Shown in pieces: positions 23,429-31,784 of a stretch of DNA of 64,000 bases. How positions within the stretch are numbered: position 1 is the first letter of the stretch; every line of letters starts with the position of its first letter. The position numbers and the translations under genes were made by a program. Source of the DNA: Oerskovia merdavium (GTDB lineage: Bacteria > Actinomycetota > Actinomycetes > Actinomycetales > Cellulomonadaceae); contig NZ_JACSQF010000001.1 in assembly GCF_014836755.1 (NCBI RefSeq), forward strand, positions 118,181 to 182,180, written 5' to 3'. Below the pieces are notes generated by a model. It was not told the origin of the DNA. It was given only the letters and a program-made list of their open reading frames with translations, and searched no databases.

Positions 23429-23501
23429 GCCCTCGTAGCTCAGTGGATAGAGCGTCTGCCTCCGGAGCAGAAGGTCGTAGGTTCGAGTCCTATCGAGGGC
23501 A
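23429..23501 (+). tRNA. tRNA-Arg (anticodon CCG)
   Basis: The cloverleaf reads directly: acceptor arms GCCCTCG and CGAGGGC, D-arm with AGCTCAGTGGATAGAGC, anticodon stem TCTGC/GCAGA with loop CTCCGGA (anticodon CCG), and T-arm GTAGG-TTCGAGT-CCTAT. Discriminator A is at 23501; the CCA end is not encoded (ACCG follows). It would read CGG codons, which are common in a high-GC genome. A foreign-looking segment follows. Confidence 0.97.
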
Positions 23502-23510
23502 CCGCAGACC

Positions 23511-23540
23511 AAGCCCCTGGACCCTCGGGTCCGGGGGCTT
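23511..23540 (+). terminator. Hairpin after tRNA-Arg
   Basis: AAGCCCCTGGACC pairs with GGTCCGGGGGCTT (one G-U pair) around a CTCG loop, 10 nt after the tRNA. There is no T tract, only CGTCGTG. It is a likely transcription end for the tRNA. Confidence 0.55.
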
Positions 23541-23804
23541 CGTCGTGCCCGGGAGTGGTTTGGGAAGCAGTTGACCTGCGGCGATGTGGCGTCCGAGCGC
23601 AGACCGGGCACACTTCGCATCGTCGTCAGGCACAACTAGGCAAGCGGGCAACTCCACAAGGCGATCCAGACGGGGTCTGATCGAGGAGGCAGCACAGCGC
23701 TTAGCGCGTCACCGCGCCCTGGCTCATCCCTCACGAGCAAGTGGCCTACGAACCCTGCAGGTCATCGCATCCCCGAGAGGGGCCCAGGTCCCGAAGTCGC
23801 CGAG
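23541..23804. other. Non-coding segment between tRNA-Arg and the Abi-like gene
   Basis: Base composition drops below that of the surroundings. A 90-codon plus-strand frame crosses it but has no ribosome-binding site and no recognisable family. No repeated tRNA 3' end (att site) was found by eye. It may be the left edge of an acquired segment. Confidence 0.4.
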
Positions 23805-24902
23805 CTACAGCGTCGACGTATCTTGTGCCGTCTCCAGCCCGTGCAGGGAGACGTAACGCTGGCGTTGGGTGAAGGCGCTGCCCTTGCCGCGCGGAAGGTG
23901 CGGGACATCGCCCGCCAACCGCCGGTGTCGAGAGTCACCGACCTCGTGCGTGAGCTTGAAGAGCTGATACCGCCCCTCGGGCCACCCCTTGCCAAGGGAG
24001 TCAGTCATCGCCGCCCCGAGCTGCCGCTCTGCTGAGTTCGCAGAACCACTCAGCCGGGTGGCCTCTGCGTGGGTCCACTCGACGTTGTCCTGGCGATCCG
24101 TGATCTGGGGAACTTCCGCCTTGATCGACTGGTCGGCGTAGAAGGCGATCCGCTCCACCGGCCGAAACGTCCGCCCTGCTTGGCAGATGTACAACCCATG
24201 AGCCTGATAGAGGCGCCAGGCGTCCCGAGCTGGCACGACGACAGTGTCGAACTTGGTAACAGGTCGGTCGGCATACACGGTAGTTACCTGCTCGATGCTG
24301 TTGAGCCAGTTCGCCGCATCGGGGTCGATCCACCCGGCGACCTGCACCGCTTGGCGCAACTGGAAGAGGACGTCAGCGGCGAGGAGCGAGTCGGGATGGG
24401 CAAGGCGGTTCCGGAACGTCCTGAGTCCGTTGCAGGCAGCAGCGAGATCTGCACGAACTCCGCGGGAGTGCGGGAACGCGTGGCGCAAGGCGGCCCGCCA
24501 AAGGTCCTCGTAGCCACGGCCAAGCATCCCGGTCCAGAACCCGAATGTCAGGCCAGCGACGATCTGGTGACGGTTGTCGCGCTCCGGCCCGATACGACGG
24601 AGGTTGCCGCGGGCCGCCCCGATCGCTTCCTCGAGAGCTGACTGGGGCTTTTCACCGGTGATTTTCAGGAAGAACCATGGAATTCCATTGGTGGACTCGT
24701 GAAAGTACATGGAGAGCTGGCGATCGATCGCATTCCTCAGGATGACCTCGAGGTGGCTCATCACCTCAAAGCAGGCTGCGCCGAGCCGCGCGTTCCACTC
24801 GTACAGGCGCATCGCGAGATCGGGATCGTCTCCAGCCTCTTGCCGGTAGGGGGCAAGACGGGGTTCCGAAAACCACTCCACGTGTTGCTTCGCTGCTGCC
24901 AC
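23805..24902 (-). CDS. Abi-like protein with HEPN RNxxxH motif
   Basis: This 365-residue protein resembles the Abi-like (Abi_2-type) phage-resistance family. The N-terminal helical part has RLYEWNARLGAACFEVMSHL and EVILRNAIDRQLS, then GFWTGMLGRGYEDLWRAAL and FRNRLAHPDSLL. R164-N165-(3)-H169 fits the Rx4H motif of HEPN-fold RNases. Residues about 230-365 are not recognised. GC and codon use are visibly lower than in neighbours (ATA, TTG and AAA codons appear), and the gene lies beside a tRNA; both suggest horizontal acquisition. It starts with GTG shortly after TAGCAT, possibly leaderless. No partner gene is adjacent, so a single-gene system is likely. RNA cleavage is inferred from the motif only. 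Confidence 0.75.
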   Translation of the reverse strand: MAAAKQHVEWFSEPRLAPYRQEAGDDPDLAMRLYEWNARLGAACFEVMSHLEVILRNAIDRQLSMYFHESTNGIPWFFLKITGEKPQSALEEAIGAARGNLRRIGPERDNRHQIVAGLTFGFWTGMLGRGYEDLWRAALRHAFPHSRGVRADLAAACNGLRTFRNRLAHPDSLLAADVLFQLRQAVQVAGWIDPDAANWLNSIEQVTTVYADRPVTKFDTVVVPARDAWRLYQAHGLYICQAGRTFRPVERIAFYADQSIKAEVPQITDRQDNVEWTHAEATRLSGSANSAERQLGAAMTDSLGKGWPEGRYQLFKLTHEVGDSRHRRLAGDVPHLPRGKGSAFTQRQRYVSLHGLETAQDTSTL

Positions 24903-25216
24903 TGCTCGATGCTATCTTGGGACAAGCCCCAGGTCCGCCTCTGCTCCGTGCATGCGCCTGGGGCTCCCTCGTTCGCGGGCCAAGGACAGGCGCAGCGGCC
25001 CGCCCTCCACGCTCGATCCACGCGGCCACAGCCACCGAGGCCCCCTGGCACGACGAATCTCCCCGGACGACTCCAGGCAGGAGATTCGTGACAACCTGAG
25101 CTGTCAGTCGATAACAGCCCTGACGTCCCCGAGGTCACCCGAGTGGTCCCCGCGCTCCCCGCACCCGTGTAGCGTCCGCACTACTGGGCCACCGTGGTCT
25201 CGTTGACGGGACAAGC
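24903..25216. other. Divergent intergenic region, Abi-like gene / dehydrogenase
   Basis: The 314 nt hold no convincing gene. A small inverted repeat GCTGT-(9)-ACAGC lies near 25100-25120, and TAGCGT near 25170 could be a -10 for the plus-strand dehydrogenase. The composition returns to high GC toward the right, so the right edge of the foreign segment is probably here. Confidence 0.4.
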
Positions 25217-26380
25217 GTGACAACAGCATCGAACGACTCCATCCTGGGCCTCCTCGGAGCGTCGCGGAAGCCCGACGAGCGCAGGCTCCCCCTCCACCCG
25301 GACCACCTCGAACGGATCGCGCCCGAGCTGCGGGCCCGGATCGTCGTCGAGCGCGGCTACGGTGAACGCTTCGGGGTGAGCGACGAGCAGATCGCGCCCT
25401 GGGTGCGAGCGCTGGGCACGCGCGCCGAGGTCATCGAGGCCGCCGACGTGGTCCTCCTGCCCAAGCCACAGCTCGAGGACCTTCGCGACCTGCGCCCCGG
25501 GCAGACCCTGTGGGGCTGGCCGCACTGCGTCCAGGACCGTGAGCTGACGCAGCTCGCGATCGACAAGAGGCTCACGCTCGTCGCGTTCGAGGCCATGCAC
25601 CACTGGGCCGCCGACGGCGGGTTCGGCCTGCACGTCTTCCACAAGAACAACGAGATGGCCGGCTACTGCTCGGTGCTGCACGCGCTCGAGCTGTGCGGCT
25701 CGACGGGCGACTACGGCCGGCGTCTGACCGCGGTCGTGATCGGGTTCGGCGCCACGGCGCGCGGGGCCGTCACGGCACTCAACGCGCACGGCATCCACGA
25801 CGTCCGCGTGCTGACCAACCGCCGGGTCGCCGCGGTCGCCGCGCCCATCCACTCGGCACAGATCGTCCAGTTCGACCACGACGACGAGCCGTACCTCAGC
25901 GAGGTCATCACCGACGAGGGCCGCCTGCCGCTCGCGCCGTTCCTCGCCGAGAGCGACATCGTCGTCAACTGCACGCTCCAGGACCCCAACGCGCCGCTGC
26001 TGTACCTGCGCACCGAGGACCTCGGCGCCTTCCGGCCCGGCAGCCTGATCGTCGACGTCTCGTGCGACGCCGGCATGGCGTTCGACTGGGCGCGCTCCAC
26101 GACGTTCGCCGAGCCGCTGGTCACCGTCGGCGAGAGCATCAACTACTACGCGGTGGACCACAGCCCGTCCTACCTGTGGAACTCGGCGACCTGGGAGATC
26201 AGCTCTGCCGTGCTGCCGTTCCTCCCGGCCGTCATGGCCGGACCCGCGGGCTGGGACGAGAACGAGACGGTCCGCCGCGCGATCGAGATCCGCGACGGGG
26301 TGGTCCTCAACCCGGCGGTGCTCGAGTTCCAGCACCGCGAGGCCGCGTACCCGCACCTGCCGGTCGCGGACCCCGCGTGA
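25217..26380 (+). CDS. N5-(carboxyethyl)ornithine synthase-like dehydrogenase
   Basis: The 387-residue protein belongs to the alanine dehydrogenase/transhydrogenase (AlaDH/PNT) superfamily. The N-terminal lobe has RKPDERRLPLHPDHLERI and VVERGYGERFGVSDE, then VVLLPKPQLEDL and LWGWPHCVQDRELTQLAIDK, closely resembling the NADPH-dependent carboxyethylornithine synthase of Lactococcus, which condenses pyruvate with ornithine or lysine. The nucleotide-binding domain contains VVIGFGATARGAVTALNAHG near residue 180. GTG start without a clear ribosome-binding site. Alanine or saccharopine dehydrogenase is the alternative; the LWGWPHCVQ segment favours the synthase. The substrate is inferred from family resemblance. 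Confidence 0.75.
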   Translation: MTTASNDSILGLLGASRKPDERRLPLHPDHLERIAPELRARIVVERGYGERFGVSDEQIAPWVRALGTRAEVIEAADVVLLPKPQLEDLRDLRPGQTLWGWPHCVQDRELTQLAIDKRLTLVAFEAMHHWAADGGFGLHVFHKNNEMAGYCSVLHALELCGSTGDYGRRLTAVVIGFGATARGAVTALNAHGIHDVRVLTNRRVAAVAAPIHSAQIVQFDHDDEPYLSEVITDEGRLPLAPFLAESDIVVNCTLQDPNAPLLYLRTEDLGAFRPGSLIVDVSCDAGMAFDWARSTTFAEPLVTVGESINYYAVDHSPSYLWNSATWEISSAVLPFLPAVMAGPAGWDENETVRRAIEIRDGVVLNPAVLEFQHREAAYPHLPVADPA

Positions 26381-26402
26381 GCGAGCGCGTACGGTATGTC
26401 CC

Positions 26403-27029
26403 ATGACCGACGGCGGTAACGGAGACTTCGAGTTCGAGCGTCGCTTCCTCGTGAAGGACGTCCCGGTCGACCTGCTCGACGCGCCTGCCCTGATCGTGCA
26501 GAGCTACTTCCTGGCGCAGGACGGCTACGCGATGCGCCTGCGGGTCCAGGCGAGCGCGACCGACGCGACGCTCGCAGCGGGCACGTCTCCGCTGCACGTC
26601 CTGGACGAGCACACGTTCGACTTCTGCGCGCTCACGGTCAAGGGCCCCACGAACGGCGGCACCCGGTACGAGGCCGAGCGCGAGATCGACGTCAACGTCG
26701 GGGTCGAGATGATCCGACGCGGGGGCGGTCGCATCGTCAAGACCCGCTACTCGGCGTGGCTGGGAGCGGACGGCTGGGTCATCGACGTGTTCGGCGGGGC
26801 CAACCACCCGCTGGTCATCGCGGAGTGCGAGCGCTCGGGACCGGTCGTGGACCTGCAGATCCCGTCGTTCTGCCTCACCGAGATCACCGACGACCGCCGC
26901 TTCTCCAACGACTACCTCTCGCACACCCCGTACTCGGGGTGGGCGGCCTCGTTCGCCGCGGAGCTCGCGGTGTCCGGGCCGCGCTTCCGCCAGGACTTCG
27001 GGCACAACGCACGCCTGCCCGGCGAGTAG
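26403..27029 (+). CDS. CYTH-domain protein
   Basis: The 208-residue protein starts with FEFERRFLVKDV, the EXEXK signature of the CYTH superfamily (here E-F-E-R-R, with Arg for the last Lys). Further charged tunnel strands follow: YAMRLRVQ, CALTVKGP, RYEAEREIDV, VKTRYSAWL, WVIDVFGG and VIAECERSG. CYTH enzymes hydrolyse triphosphates or act as class IV adenylate cyclases with a divalent metal; which applies here is not known. A conserved FSNDYLSHTPYSGW segment closes the tunnel. It starts 22 nt after the dehydrogenase and is probably cotranscribed. Confidence 0.85.
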   Translation: MTDGGNGDFEFERRFLVKDVPVDLLDAPALIVQSYFLAQDGYAMRLRVQASATDATLAAGTSPLHVLDEHTFDFCALTVKGPTNGGTRYEAEREIDVNVGVEMIRRGGGRIVKTRYSAWLGADGWVIDVFGGANHPLVIAECERSGPVVDLQIPSFCLTEITDDRRFSNDYLSHTPYSGWAASFAAELAVSGPRFRQDFGHNARLPGE

Positions 27030-27056
27030 CCGGGCAGGCCAGGGCGACAGCGGACT

Positions 27057-27092
27057 GGCCGTGCACGGGGCGAGCGCGGCCCGTGCACGGCC
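27057..27092. terminator. Bidirectional hairpin between convergent genes
   Basis: GGCCGTGCACGGG pairs perfectly with CCCGTGCACGGCC around a 10-nt loop, between the CYTH gene (plus) and the HTH gene (minus). There is no T tract on either side. Confidence 0.6.
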
Positions 27093-27101
27093 CCTCGCCG
27101 C

Positions 27102-27746
27102 TCAGGGCGCGTCGTCCGCGACCGGTCCGCGGTCGCCGACGGGCGCGGTCCCCAGGCCACGCGCGTAGTAGACCCACGGGAACCAGGTCCCGATCCGCTC
27201 CCACCCCTCGGCCTCGAGCCCGAACCTGCTCGCCCCCAGGACGTAGACGCGCTTGTGCTCCCACTGCTGGGTGGTCCGCTCGATGGTGTGGAACGCCGCA
27301 CCGAACCCGATCGAGCGCCACCCGTGCCGCCCGTAGGCCTCGAGCGCGGCCATCTCGGTCACGGCCGTGACGGGGGCCAGGGTCCGGGTGTCTCCGGGGA
27401 CGGCCCCGGCGATCAGGTCGCCCACAAGGCCGGGCGCTCCGTCGCCGGGCCCTGTGGGTCGCCCGAACCGCTGCTGGGCCGCCTGTCGCGTGATGCCGAG
27501 GGCGGTCCCGACGGCCTCCCAGCTGTGCCCGGCGGAGCGGGCCGACGACACGGCCGTCGCGAGCAGCTCCTCGGTCGCGAGGTGGGCACGGGCCGTGAGG
27601 GCCACGAGCTCGAGGTGCGCGGCGGGCTGGGTCGCGATGCGGTCGCCGATCCCGGGGTCCGCGGCCGCCACGGCCTCGGCGAGCAGGTCGTCGAGCGACC
27701 GGTGGTCGCGCGGTTCGAGGCTGCCCCAGGCGGGTGCGCCGCTCAC
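27102..27746 (-). CDS. Small HTH DNA-binding protein, function unknown
   Basis: The protein (214 residues from this start) has a helical N-terminal part (RSLDDLLAEAVAAADPGIGD, then ALTARAHLATEELLATAV) and an HTH-like segment SWEAVGTALGITRQAAQQRF, common in actinobacterial proteins found near Clp-N or stress genes. The C-terminal 80 residues (YGRHGWRSIGFGAAFHTIER and following) are unrecognised and may be a ligand domain. The frame stays open to a TTG at 27821, but that codon would sit inside the divergent promoter; GTG at 27746 with GAGAG 9 nt upstream is preferred. It is divergent from the antiporter gene and could regulate it. Confidence 0.7.
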   Translation of the reverse strand: MSGAPAWGSLEPRDHRSLDDLLAEAVAAADPGIGDRIATQPAAHLELVALTARAHLATEELLATAVSSARSAGHSWEAVGTALGITRQAAQQRFGRPTGPGDGAPGLVGDLIAGAVPGDTRTLAPVTAVTEMAALEAYGRHGWRSIGFGAAFHTIERTTQQWEHKRVYVLGASRFGLEAEGWERIGTWFPWVYYARGLGTAPVGDRGPVADDAP

Positions 27747-27827
27747 CGTGCGCGACTCTCGTCGATGCCCGACGCCGGAGCGCCGGTCTGGCCTACTGCT
27801 CGCCTGTTCATCATGCGTCAACCCTGG

Positions 27828-27862
27828 CTTGACACCACCGCCCTGTCAAGAGGTAGTTGACA
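27828..27862. promoter_or_regulatory. TTGACA palindrome in divergent promoter region
   Basis: CTTGACA (27828-27834) and TGTCAAG (27844-27850) form a perfect 7-bp inverted repeat with a 9-bp spacer, and a third TTGACA lies at 27857-27862. Each arm is also a perfect -35 hexamer for one strand, so this could be both a face-to-face promoter and an operator. It lies between the HTH gene and the antiporter gene. The -10 hexamers are weak (GGTAGT at 17 bp on the plus strand). Confidence 0.55.
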
Positions 27863-27947
27863 CTCCGGCTCGGTGCGGGACCGGCGGGGACACGCCGTCG
27901 GGCCGTCCCCCGCGCCTCCCCGGCCACCCGGGCGGAGAATGCAGGGC

Positions 27948-29648
27948 ATGGACGAGGCCGTCGTACTCCTGGTCATCACCGGTGCCCTGGCCGTCACGGC
28001 CGTCGCGCGGCACTGGGACCTGCCCGCTCCCCTCCTGCTCGTCGTGGTGGGCCTGGGCGTATCCCTGATCCCCGTGGTCCCCCACATCGAGCTGGCCCCC
28101 GAGGTGCTGCTGGGCATCATCCTCCCGCCGCTGCTCTTCTCGGCGGCCAACGGGAGCTCGTACCAGGACTTCCGCACGTCGCTCAACGCGATCGTGCGCC
28201 TGGGCGTCGGGCTCGTGGTCGTCACGGCGCTCGCCGTGGCCTGGGTCGCGACGATCCTGCTCCCCGACCTCCCGTTCGCCGCGGCGCTCGTCCTGGGCGC
28301 CGTGGTCGCCCCGCCCGACGCGGTCTCGGCCGCCGCGGTCGGTCGGCGGCTCGGCCTGCCCCGCCGCGTCATGACGCTCCTGGGCGGCGAGAGCCTCATC
28401 AACGACGCGACCTCGCTCACGCTCTACAAGGTCGCCCTCGCAGGGGTCGCGACAGGAGCCTGGGTCTGGACCGAGGGCATCGGGGTCTTCGCGCTCGCGG
28501 TCGTGGTCGGCGTGGGGATCGGGCTCGTCATGGGCATCGGCATGCACGCCGCCCGGCTACGGCTCGCCGACCCGCTCCTGACGAGCGTCGCGGGCATCAT
28601 CCTCCCGTTCGCGGCCTACTGGATCGCCGAGGAGCTCAGCGGCTCGGGCGTGCTCGCGGTCGTGGCCGCGGGACTCTACCTGGGGCACACCGCGCCGACC
28701 GCGGGCTACGAGACCCGACTCGTCGAGGAGCCGCTGTGGGACAGCCTCGACCTGCTGCTCGAGGCCATCACGTTCGCGCTCATCGGCCTCCAGCTCAAGT
28801 TCGTGGTCGAGACGGTCGTGACGTCCGACGAGGGGCTCCGCACTGCCGTCTGGGTGTCCCTCGCCGCCCTCGCGGTCACCATGGCGATCCGTCCCGTGTA
28901 CGTGTTCGCCACGTCGTGGCTCGACCGCGTGCACCTGCCCGGGTCCAAACGCTCCCGGGCCGACGAGCTCGGCTGGCGCGAGTCGCTCGTGGTGTCGGCG
29001 GCAGGGATGCGCGGCGTCGTGACGCTCGCCGCCGCGGCCGCCATCCCCGTGACGCTCGGCGGTGCCGAGTTCCCCGGCCGTGCCACGATCCAGCTCGCGG
29101 CCTTCACGGTCGCGATCGGCACCCTCCTGCTCCAGGGCGTGACCCTCCCCTGGGTCATCCGGAGGCTCGGGGTCGGCGGGGAGGACGAGGCCGCGAGCGA
29201 CGCCGCGGAGGAGGCGCGCGTCCGCCGCCTCATGGCCGAGGCCCAGGCCGAGGCCATCTCGCGCGCCACGAAGGCATGGGCACCGGCGATCGGCGAGGAG
29301 AAGGCCGAGGCGACCCGTGCGGCCATGTCCGCCGCGATCCTGGGCCGCGCCCAGGCCGCGGCAAGGCTGCTCTCCCCCGAGTCCGAGGCCGAGGAGCCGG
29401 TCGAGCAGGTCCCGGTCCGCGCCCACCCCACGGGCGGTCGCGCCTATCCCGTGGCCCGGCCCGGCGACGGTTCGGAGGACCTGCGCCGGCTCAACGCGCT
29501 GCGCGCCGACATGAACAGGGCCCAGCGTCAGGTGCTCGTCGACGAACGGGACGCGGGTCGACTCAACGAGGCCGTGATGCGCAGGATCCTGCGCGAGCTG
29601 GACATCGAGGCCGAGGCGCTGGCCGAGTCGTGGGTCAACCGGATCTGA
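27948..29648 (+). CDS. Na+/H+ antiporter, CPA1 family
   Basis: The 566-residue membrane antiporter has about twelve membrane helices: VVLLVITGALAVTAVARHW, then IILPPLLFSAANGSS, the ion-site region VAPPDAVSAAAVGRRLG and GESLINDATSLTLYKVA (the ND motif of electroneutral CPA1 exchangers), and AAGMRGVVTLAAAAAIPVTL near residue 345. About 150 cytoplasmic C-terminal residues rich in Ala/Glu/Arg follow. The ATG at 27948 lies 10 nt after GGAG; an in-frame ATG at 27939 is too close to it. The role in sodium or pH homeostasis is inferred from the family. Confidence 0.9.
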   Translation: MDEAVVLLVITGALAVTAVARHWDLPAPLLLVVVGLGVSLIPVVPHIELAPEVLLGIILPPLLFSAANGSSYQDFRTSLNAIVRLGVGLVVVTALAVAWVATILLPDLPFAAALVLGAVVAPPDAVSAAAVGRRLGLPRRVMTLLGGESLINDATSLTLYKVALAGVATGAWVWTEGIGVFALAVVVGVGIGLVMGIGMHAARLRLADPLLTSVAGIILPFAAYWIAEELSGSGVLAVVAAGLYLGHTAPTAGYETRLVEEPLWDSLDLLLEAITFALIGLQLKFVVETVVTSDEGLRTAVWVSLAALAVTMAIRPVYVFATSWLDRVHLPGSKRSRADELGWRESLVVSAAGMRGVVTLAAAAAIPVTLGGAEFPGRATIQLAAFTVAIGTLLLQGVTLPWVIRRLGVGGEDEAASDAAEEARVRRLMAEAQAEAISRATKAWAPAIGEEKAEATRAAMSAAILGRAQAAARLLSPESEAEEPVEQVPVRAHPTGGRAYPVARPGDGSEDLRRLNALRADMNRAQRQVLVDERDAGRLNEAVMRRILRELDIEAEALAESWVNRI

Positions 29649-29692
29649 CGGCCCGCACAGGCACACGGCCCGCGCCGCTCAGCTGAGACGGC

Positions 29693-30487
29693 TCAGGTGA
29701 GGCCGCCGAGCGCGACGACACCCTCGGTGAACTCGAAGTGCCACGGCTCGTACGCTCCGCCGCCGCCGCGCTTGGCCCACGAGGGGTTGGCCCAGCCGTA
29801 CAGCTCGCCGTTCTTGTTGATCCAGGAGTAGACCTCCCGGTTGCCCGTCTCGGTCGAGCACAGGTCGATCGCCAGGCCCCAGCCGTGGAACGACGTGCCC
29901 GGCTTGGCCGCGAAGCCGCCCCGCGTGCCCTTGAGCGAGACCTGGGACGCCAGGGTCCGATAGCTCGACACGAGGCAGATGTCCCGGCCGAACGTCGCGC
30001 GGAACGACTCGTTCATGGCGGACAGCGCGACCGCGGCGTCCGGACGCAGCGACTCGCCCGCCTGCCACAGGTCGCACAGCTCGTGCCCCGTGAGCTTGCC
30101 GTTGCTGCTCGTGACCTCGATGCTCGGGTCGCAGTTCGGGAGCGGCGCGCGCTCGACCGAACGGCTCGCAGCCTGGGCGCGGCCCTCGATCTTGGGCGCC
30201 GACGCCACGTACTCGGACGTGGGCTCGGCCGCGACCGGAGCGCTCACCAGGTCCAGCGCCGTGGGCCCGACGGGCTTGCCGTCCGGGGCGTAGGGAGTCA
30301 GGGGCCCGTCCTGCGCCCCCGCAGAGAGCGGCATGGCGATCGTCGCGACCGCCAGGGTCCCGAGGACGGCCATGCGGGGCGCCCAGCGCTGGTGGGAGGG
30401 GACCTCGGCCCGACGACGGCCCTTGTGCCCGGTCTCCGCCTCGCGTCGAGCGCGGCGTGACTCGGAGGTCGAGGACGACGACTCCAC
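29693..30487 (-). CDS. VanY-type D,D-carboxypeptidase, membrane-anchored or secreted
   Basis: The C-terminal domain is an M15 (VanY) zinc peptidase that trims D-Ala from peptidoglycan stem peptides. The metal motif SFHGWGLAIDLCS (HxxxxxxD) and EPWHFEF (third ligand) are intact, as is RDICLVSSYRTLASQ. Residues about 38-56 (MAVLGTLAVATIAMPLSAGA) form a signal or anchor after a basic, Ser/Arg-rich cytoplasmic stretch. The frame is open to a TTG at 30658, but GTG at 30487 follows GGAGG by 4 nt and gives a sensible topology (264 residues), so it is preferred. The 202 nt upstream carry no recognised riboswitch. Confidence 0.85.
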   Translation of the reverse strand: MESSSSTSESRRARREAETGHKGRRRAEVPSHQRWAPRMAVLGTLAVATIAMPLSAGAQDGPLTPYAPDGKPVGPTALDLVSAPVAAEPTSEYVASAPKIEGRAQAASRSVERAPLPNCDPSIEVTSSNGKLTGHELCDLWQAGESLRPDAAVALSAMNESFRATFGRDICLVSSYRTLASQVSLKGTRGGFAAKPGTSFHGWGLAIDLCSTETGNREVYSWINKNGELYGWANPSWAKRGGGGAYEPWHFEFTEGVVALGGLT

Positions 30488-30689
30488 CAAGCCTCCACTC
30501 CGAGCGACCGCCCGGTCGCCCGCAGGCGACCCCTGACGACCAGGGCCGACGAGCGCGTGGACCGCGCTCTGCCTCGCAGACCGGACGACCCTCCCGTCGC
30601 GGGAGGAACCGTACGAGCGAAGCAACGAAACAATAACGGGGGGTGACAGCGAAACCAAGTCCCCAGTTCAGGGCCTCGTACGGCGCCGC

Positions 30690-31784
30690 TCAGTGCACGC
30701 GGCGCTGCATCGCGTCCCGCACCTCCCCCACGAGCTCCTCGAGGATGTCCTCGAGGAAGACCACCCCCACGGCTCCCTGCGCACCCGCGGTCGTGCCGTC
30801 GTCGGGCACCGCGCCCGTGGACCCCTGGACCGGGACCGTGTCCACGCGGGCCAGGTGCGCCCCCGACTGCTGCATGGCGCGCAGCGCGTCCTCGATCTCG
30901 TCGCCCGGCTCGGCCGTCGCGAGCGCACGCACGCGCCAGGACGGGACCGGCCGGAACCGGTCCTCGCCGCTCGCGTAGAGCACGTCCTTGAGGTGCAGGT
31001 ACCCGACCAGCTCGCCCCGTGCGTCGGCCACGGGGAACCGGCTGAAACCGGTCTTCGCGACCAGGCGCTCGATCTCGTCGGGCGTGCAGCCCTCGACCAC
31101 GGTCACGAGCCGGTCGACCGGGACCATGACCTCCGCGGCCGTGCGCTCCGAGAACTCGATGGCGCCCGAGAGCAGCCCCTGCTCGTCGCGCAGCAGGCCC
31201 TCGGCCTGCGAGTGCTCGACGATCGACTGGACCTCCTCGGCCGTGAAGACCGACGCGACCTCGTCCTTGGGCTCGACCCCGGCCCAGCGGACCACGTGGT
31301 TCGCGAGCCAGTTGAGCGCGACGATGATGGGCTTGAGGACACGCCCCAGGACCACGAGCGGCGGGCCGAACCACATGACGGCCTTCTCCGGCCCGGCGAC
31401 CGCGAGGTTCTTGGGGACCATCTCGCCCAGGACCACGTGCAGGTAGACGACGATCGCGAGCGCGACCACGAACGCGATCGGGTGGACGAACGCCTGGCTC
31501 ACGCCGAGCGCGTGCAGCGGCACCTCGAGAAGGTGCGCGACCGCGGGCTCCGCGACCACACCCAGGCCCACGGAGCAGACCGTGACGCCCAGCTGGGCGC
31601 ACGCGAGCATGAGCGAGACGTGCTCCATGGCCCACAGGACCGTCTGGGCACGCCGGTTGCCCTGCGCGGCGAGCGGCTCGATCGAGCTGCGACGGGCCGA
31701 GAGGATGGCGAACTCCGCGCCCACGAAGAACGCGTTGGCCGCCAGGAGGACGACGGCGAGGATCAGTGCTGCGGTCGTGCTCAT
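30690..31784 (-). CDS. CNNM/HlyC-CorC family transporter, short form
   Basis: The 364-residue protein has an N-terminal DUF21 membrane domain (ILAVVLLAANAFFVGAEFAI, then LACAQLGVTVCSVGLGVV and VVLGEMVPKNLAVAGPEK), followed by two CBS domains from about 205 (MVPVDRLVTVVEGC; GYLHLKDVLYAS; VGVVFLEDILEELVGEV). It lacks the C-terminal CorC_HlyC domain found in its neighbour. The family includes Mg2+ (and Na+-coupled) exporters. The ATG overlaps the stop of the upstream paralogue (ATGA), so the two are made together and may form a heteromer. Confidence 0.88.
   Translation of the reverse strand: MSTTAALILAVVLLAANAFFVGAEFAILSARRSSIEPLAAQGNRRAQTVLWAMEHVSLMLACAQLGVTVCSVGLGVVAEPAVAHLLEVPLHALGVSQAFVHPIAFVVALAIVVYLHVVLGEMVPKNLAVAGPEKAVMWFGPPLVVLGRVLKPIIVALNWLANHVVRWAGVEPKDEVASVFTAEEVQSIVEHSQAEGLLRDEQGLLSGAIEFSERTAAEVMVPVDRLVTVVEGCTPDEIERLVAKTGFSRFPVADARGELVGYLHLKDVLYASGEDRFRPVPSWRVRALATAEPGDEIEDALRAMQQSGAHLARVDTVPVQGSTGAVPDDGTTAGAQGAVGVVFLEDILEELVGEVRDAMQRRVH

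Noticed and set aside
23584-23856. 90-codon plus-strand ORF between tRNA-Arg and the Abi-like gene
   Set aside because: No ribosome-binding site, no recognisable family, and it overlaps the Abi-like 3' end. It was considered as an antitoxin or integrase remnant without support.
23429-25216. Integrated phage or ICE at tRNA-Arg
   Set aside because: No integrase, excisionase or duplicated tRNA 3' end is visible; only one foreign-looking gene is present.
30488-30690. Possible c-di-AMP (ydaO) riboswitch upstream of the VanY-like gene
   Set aside because: Wall-hydrolase genes of actinobacteria often carry one, but the conserved core elements were not found in this 200-nt leader.
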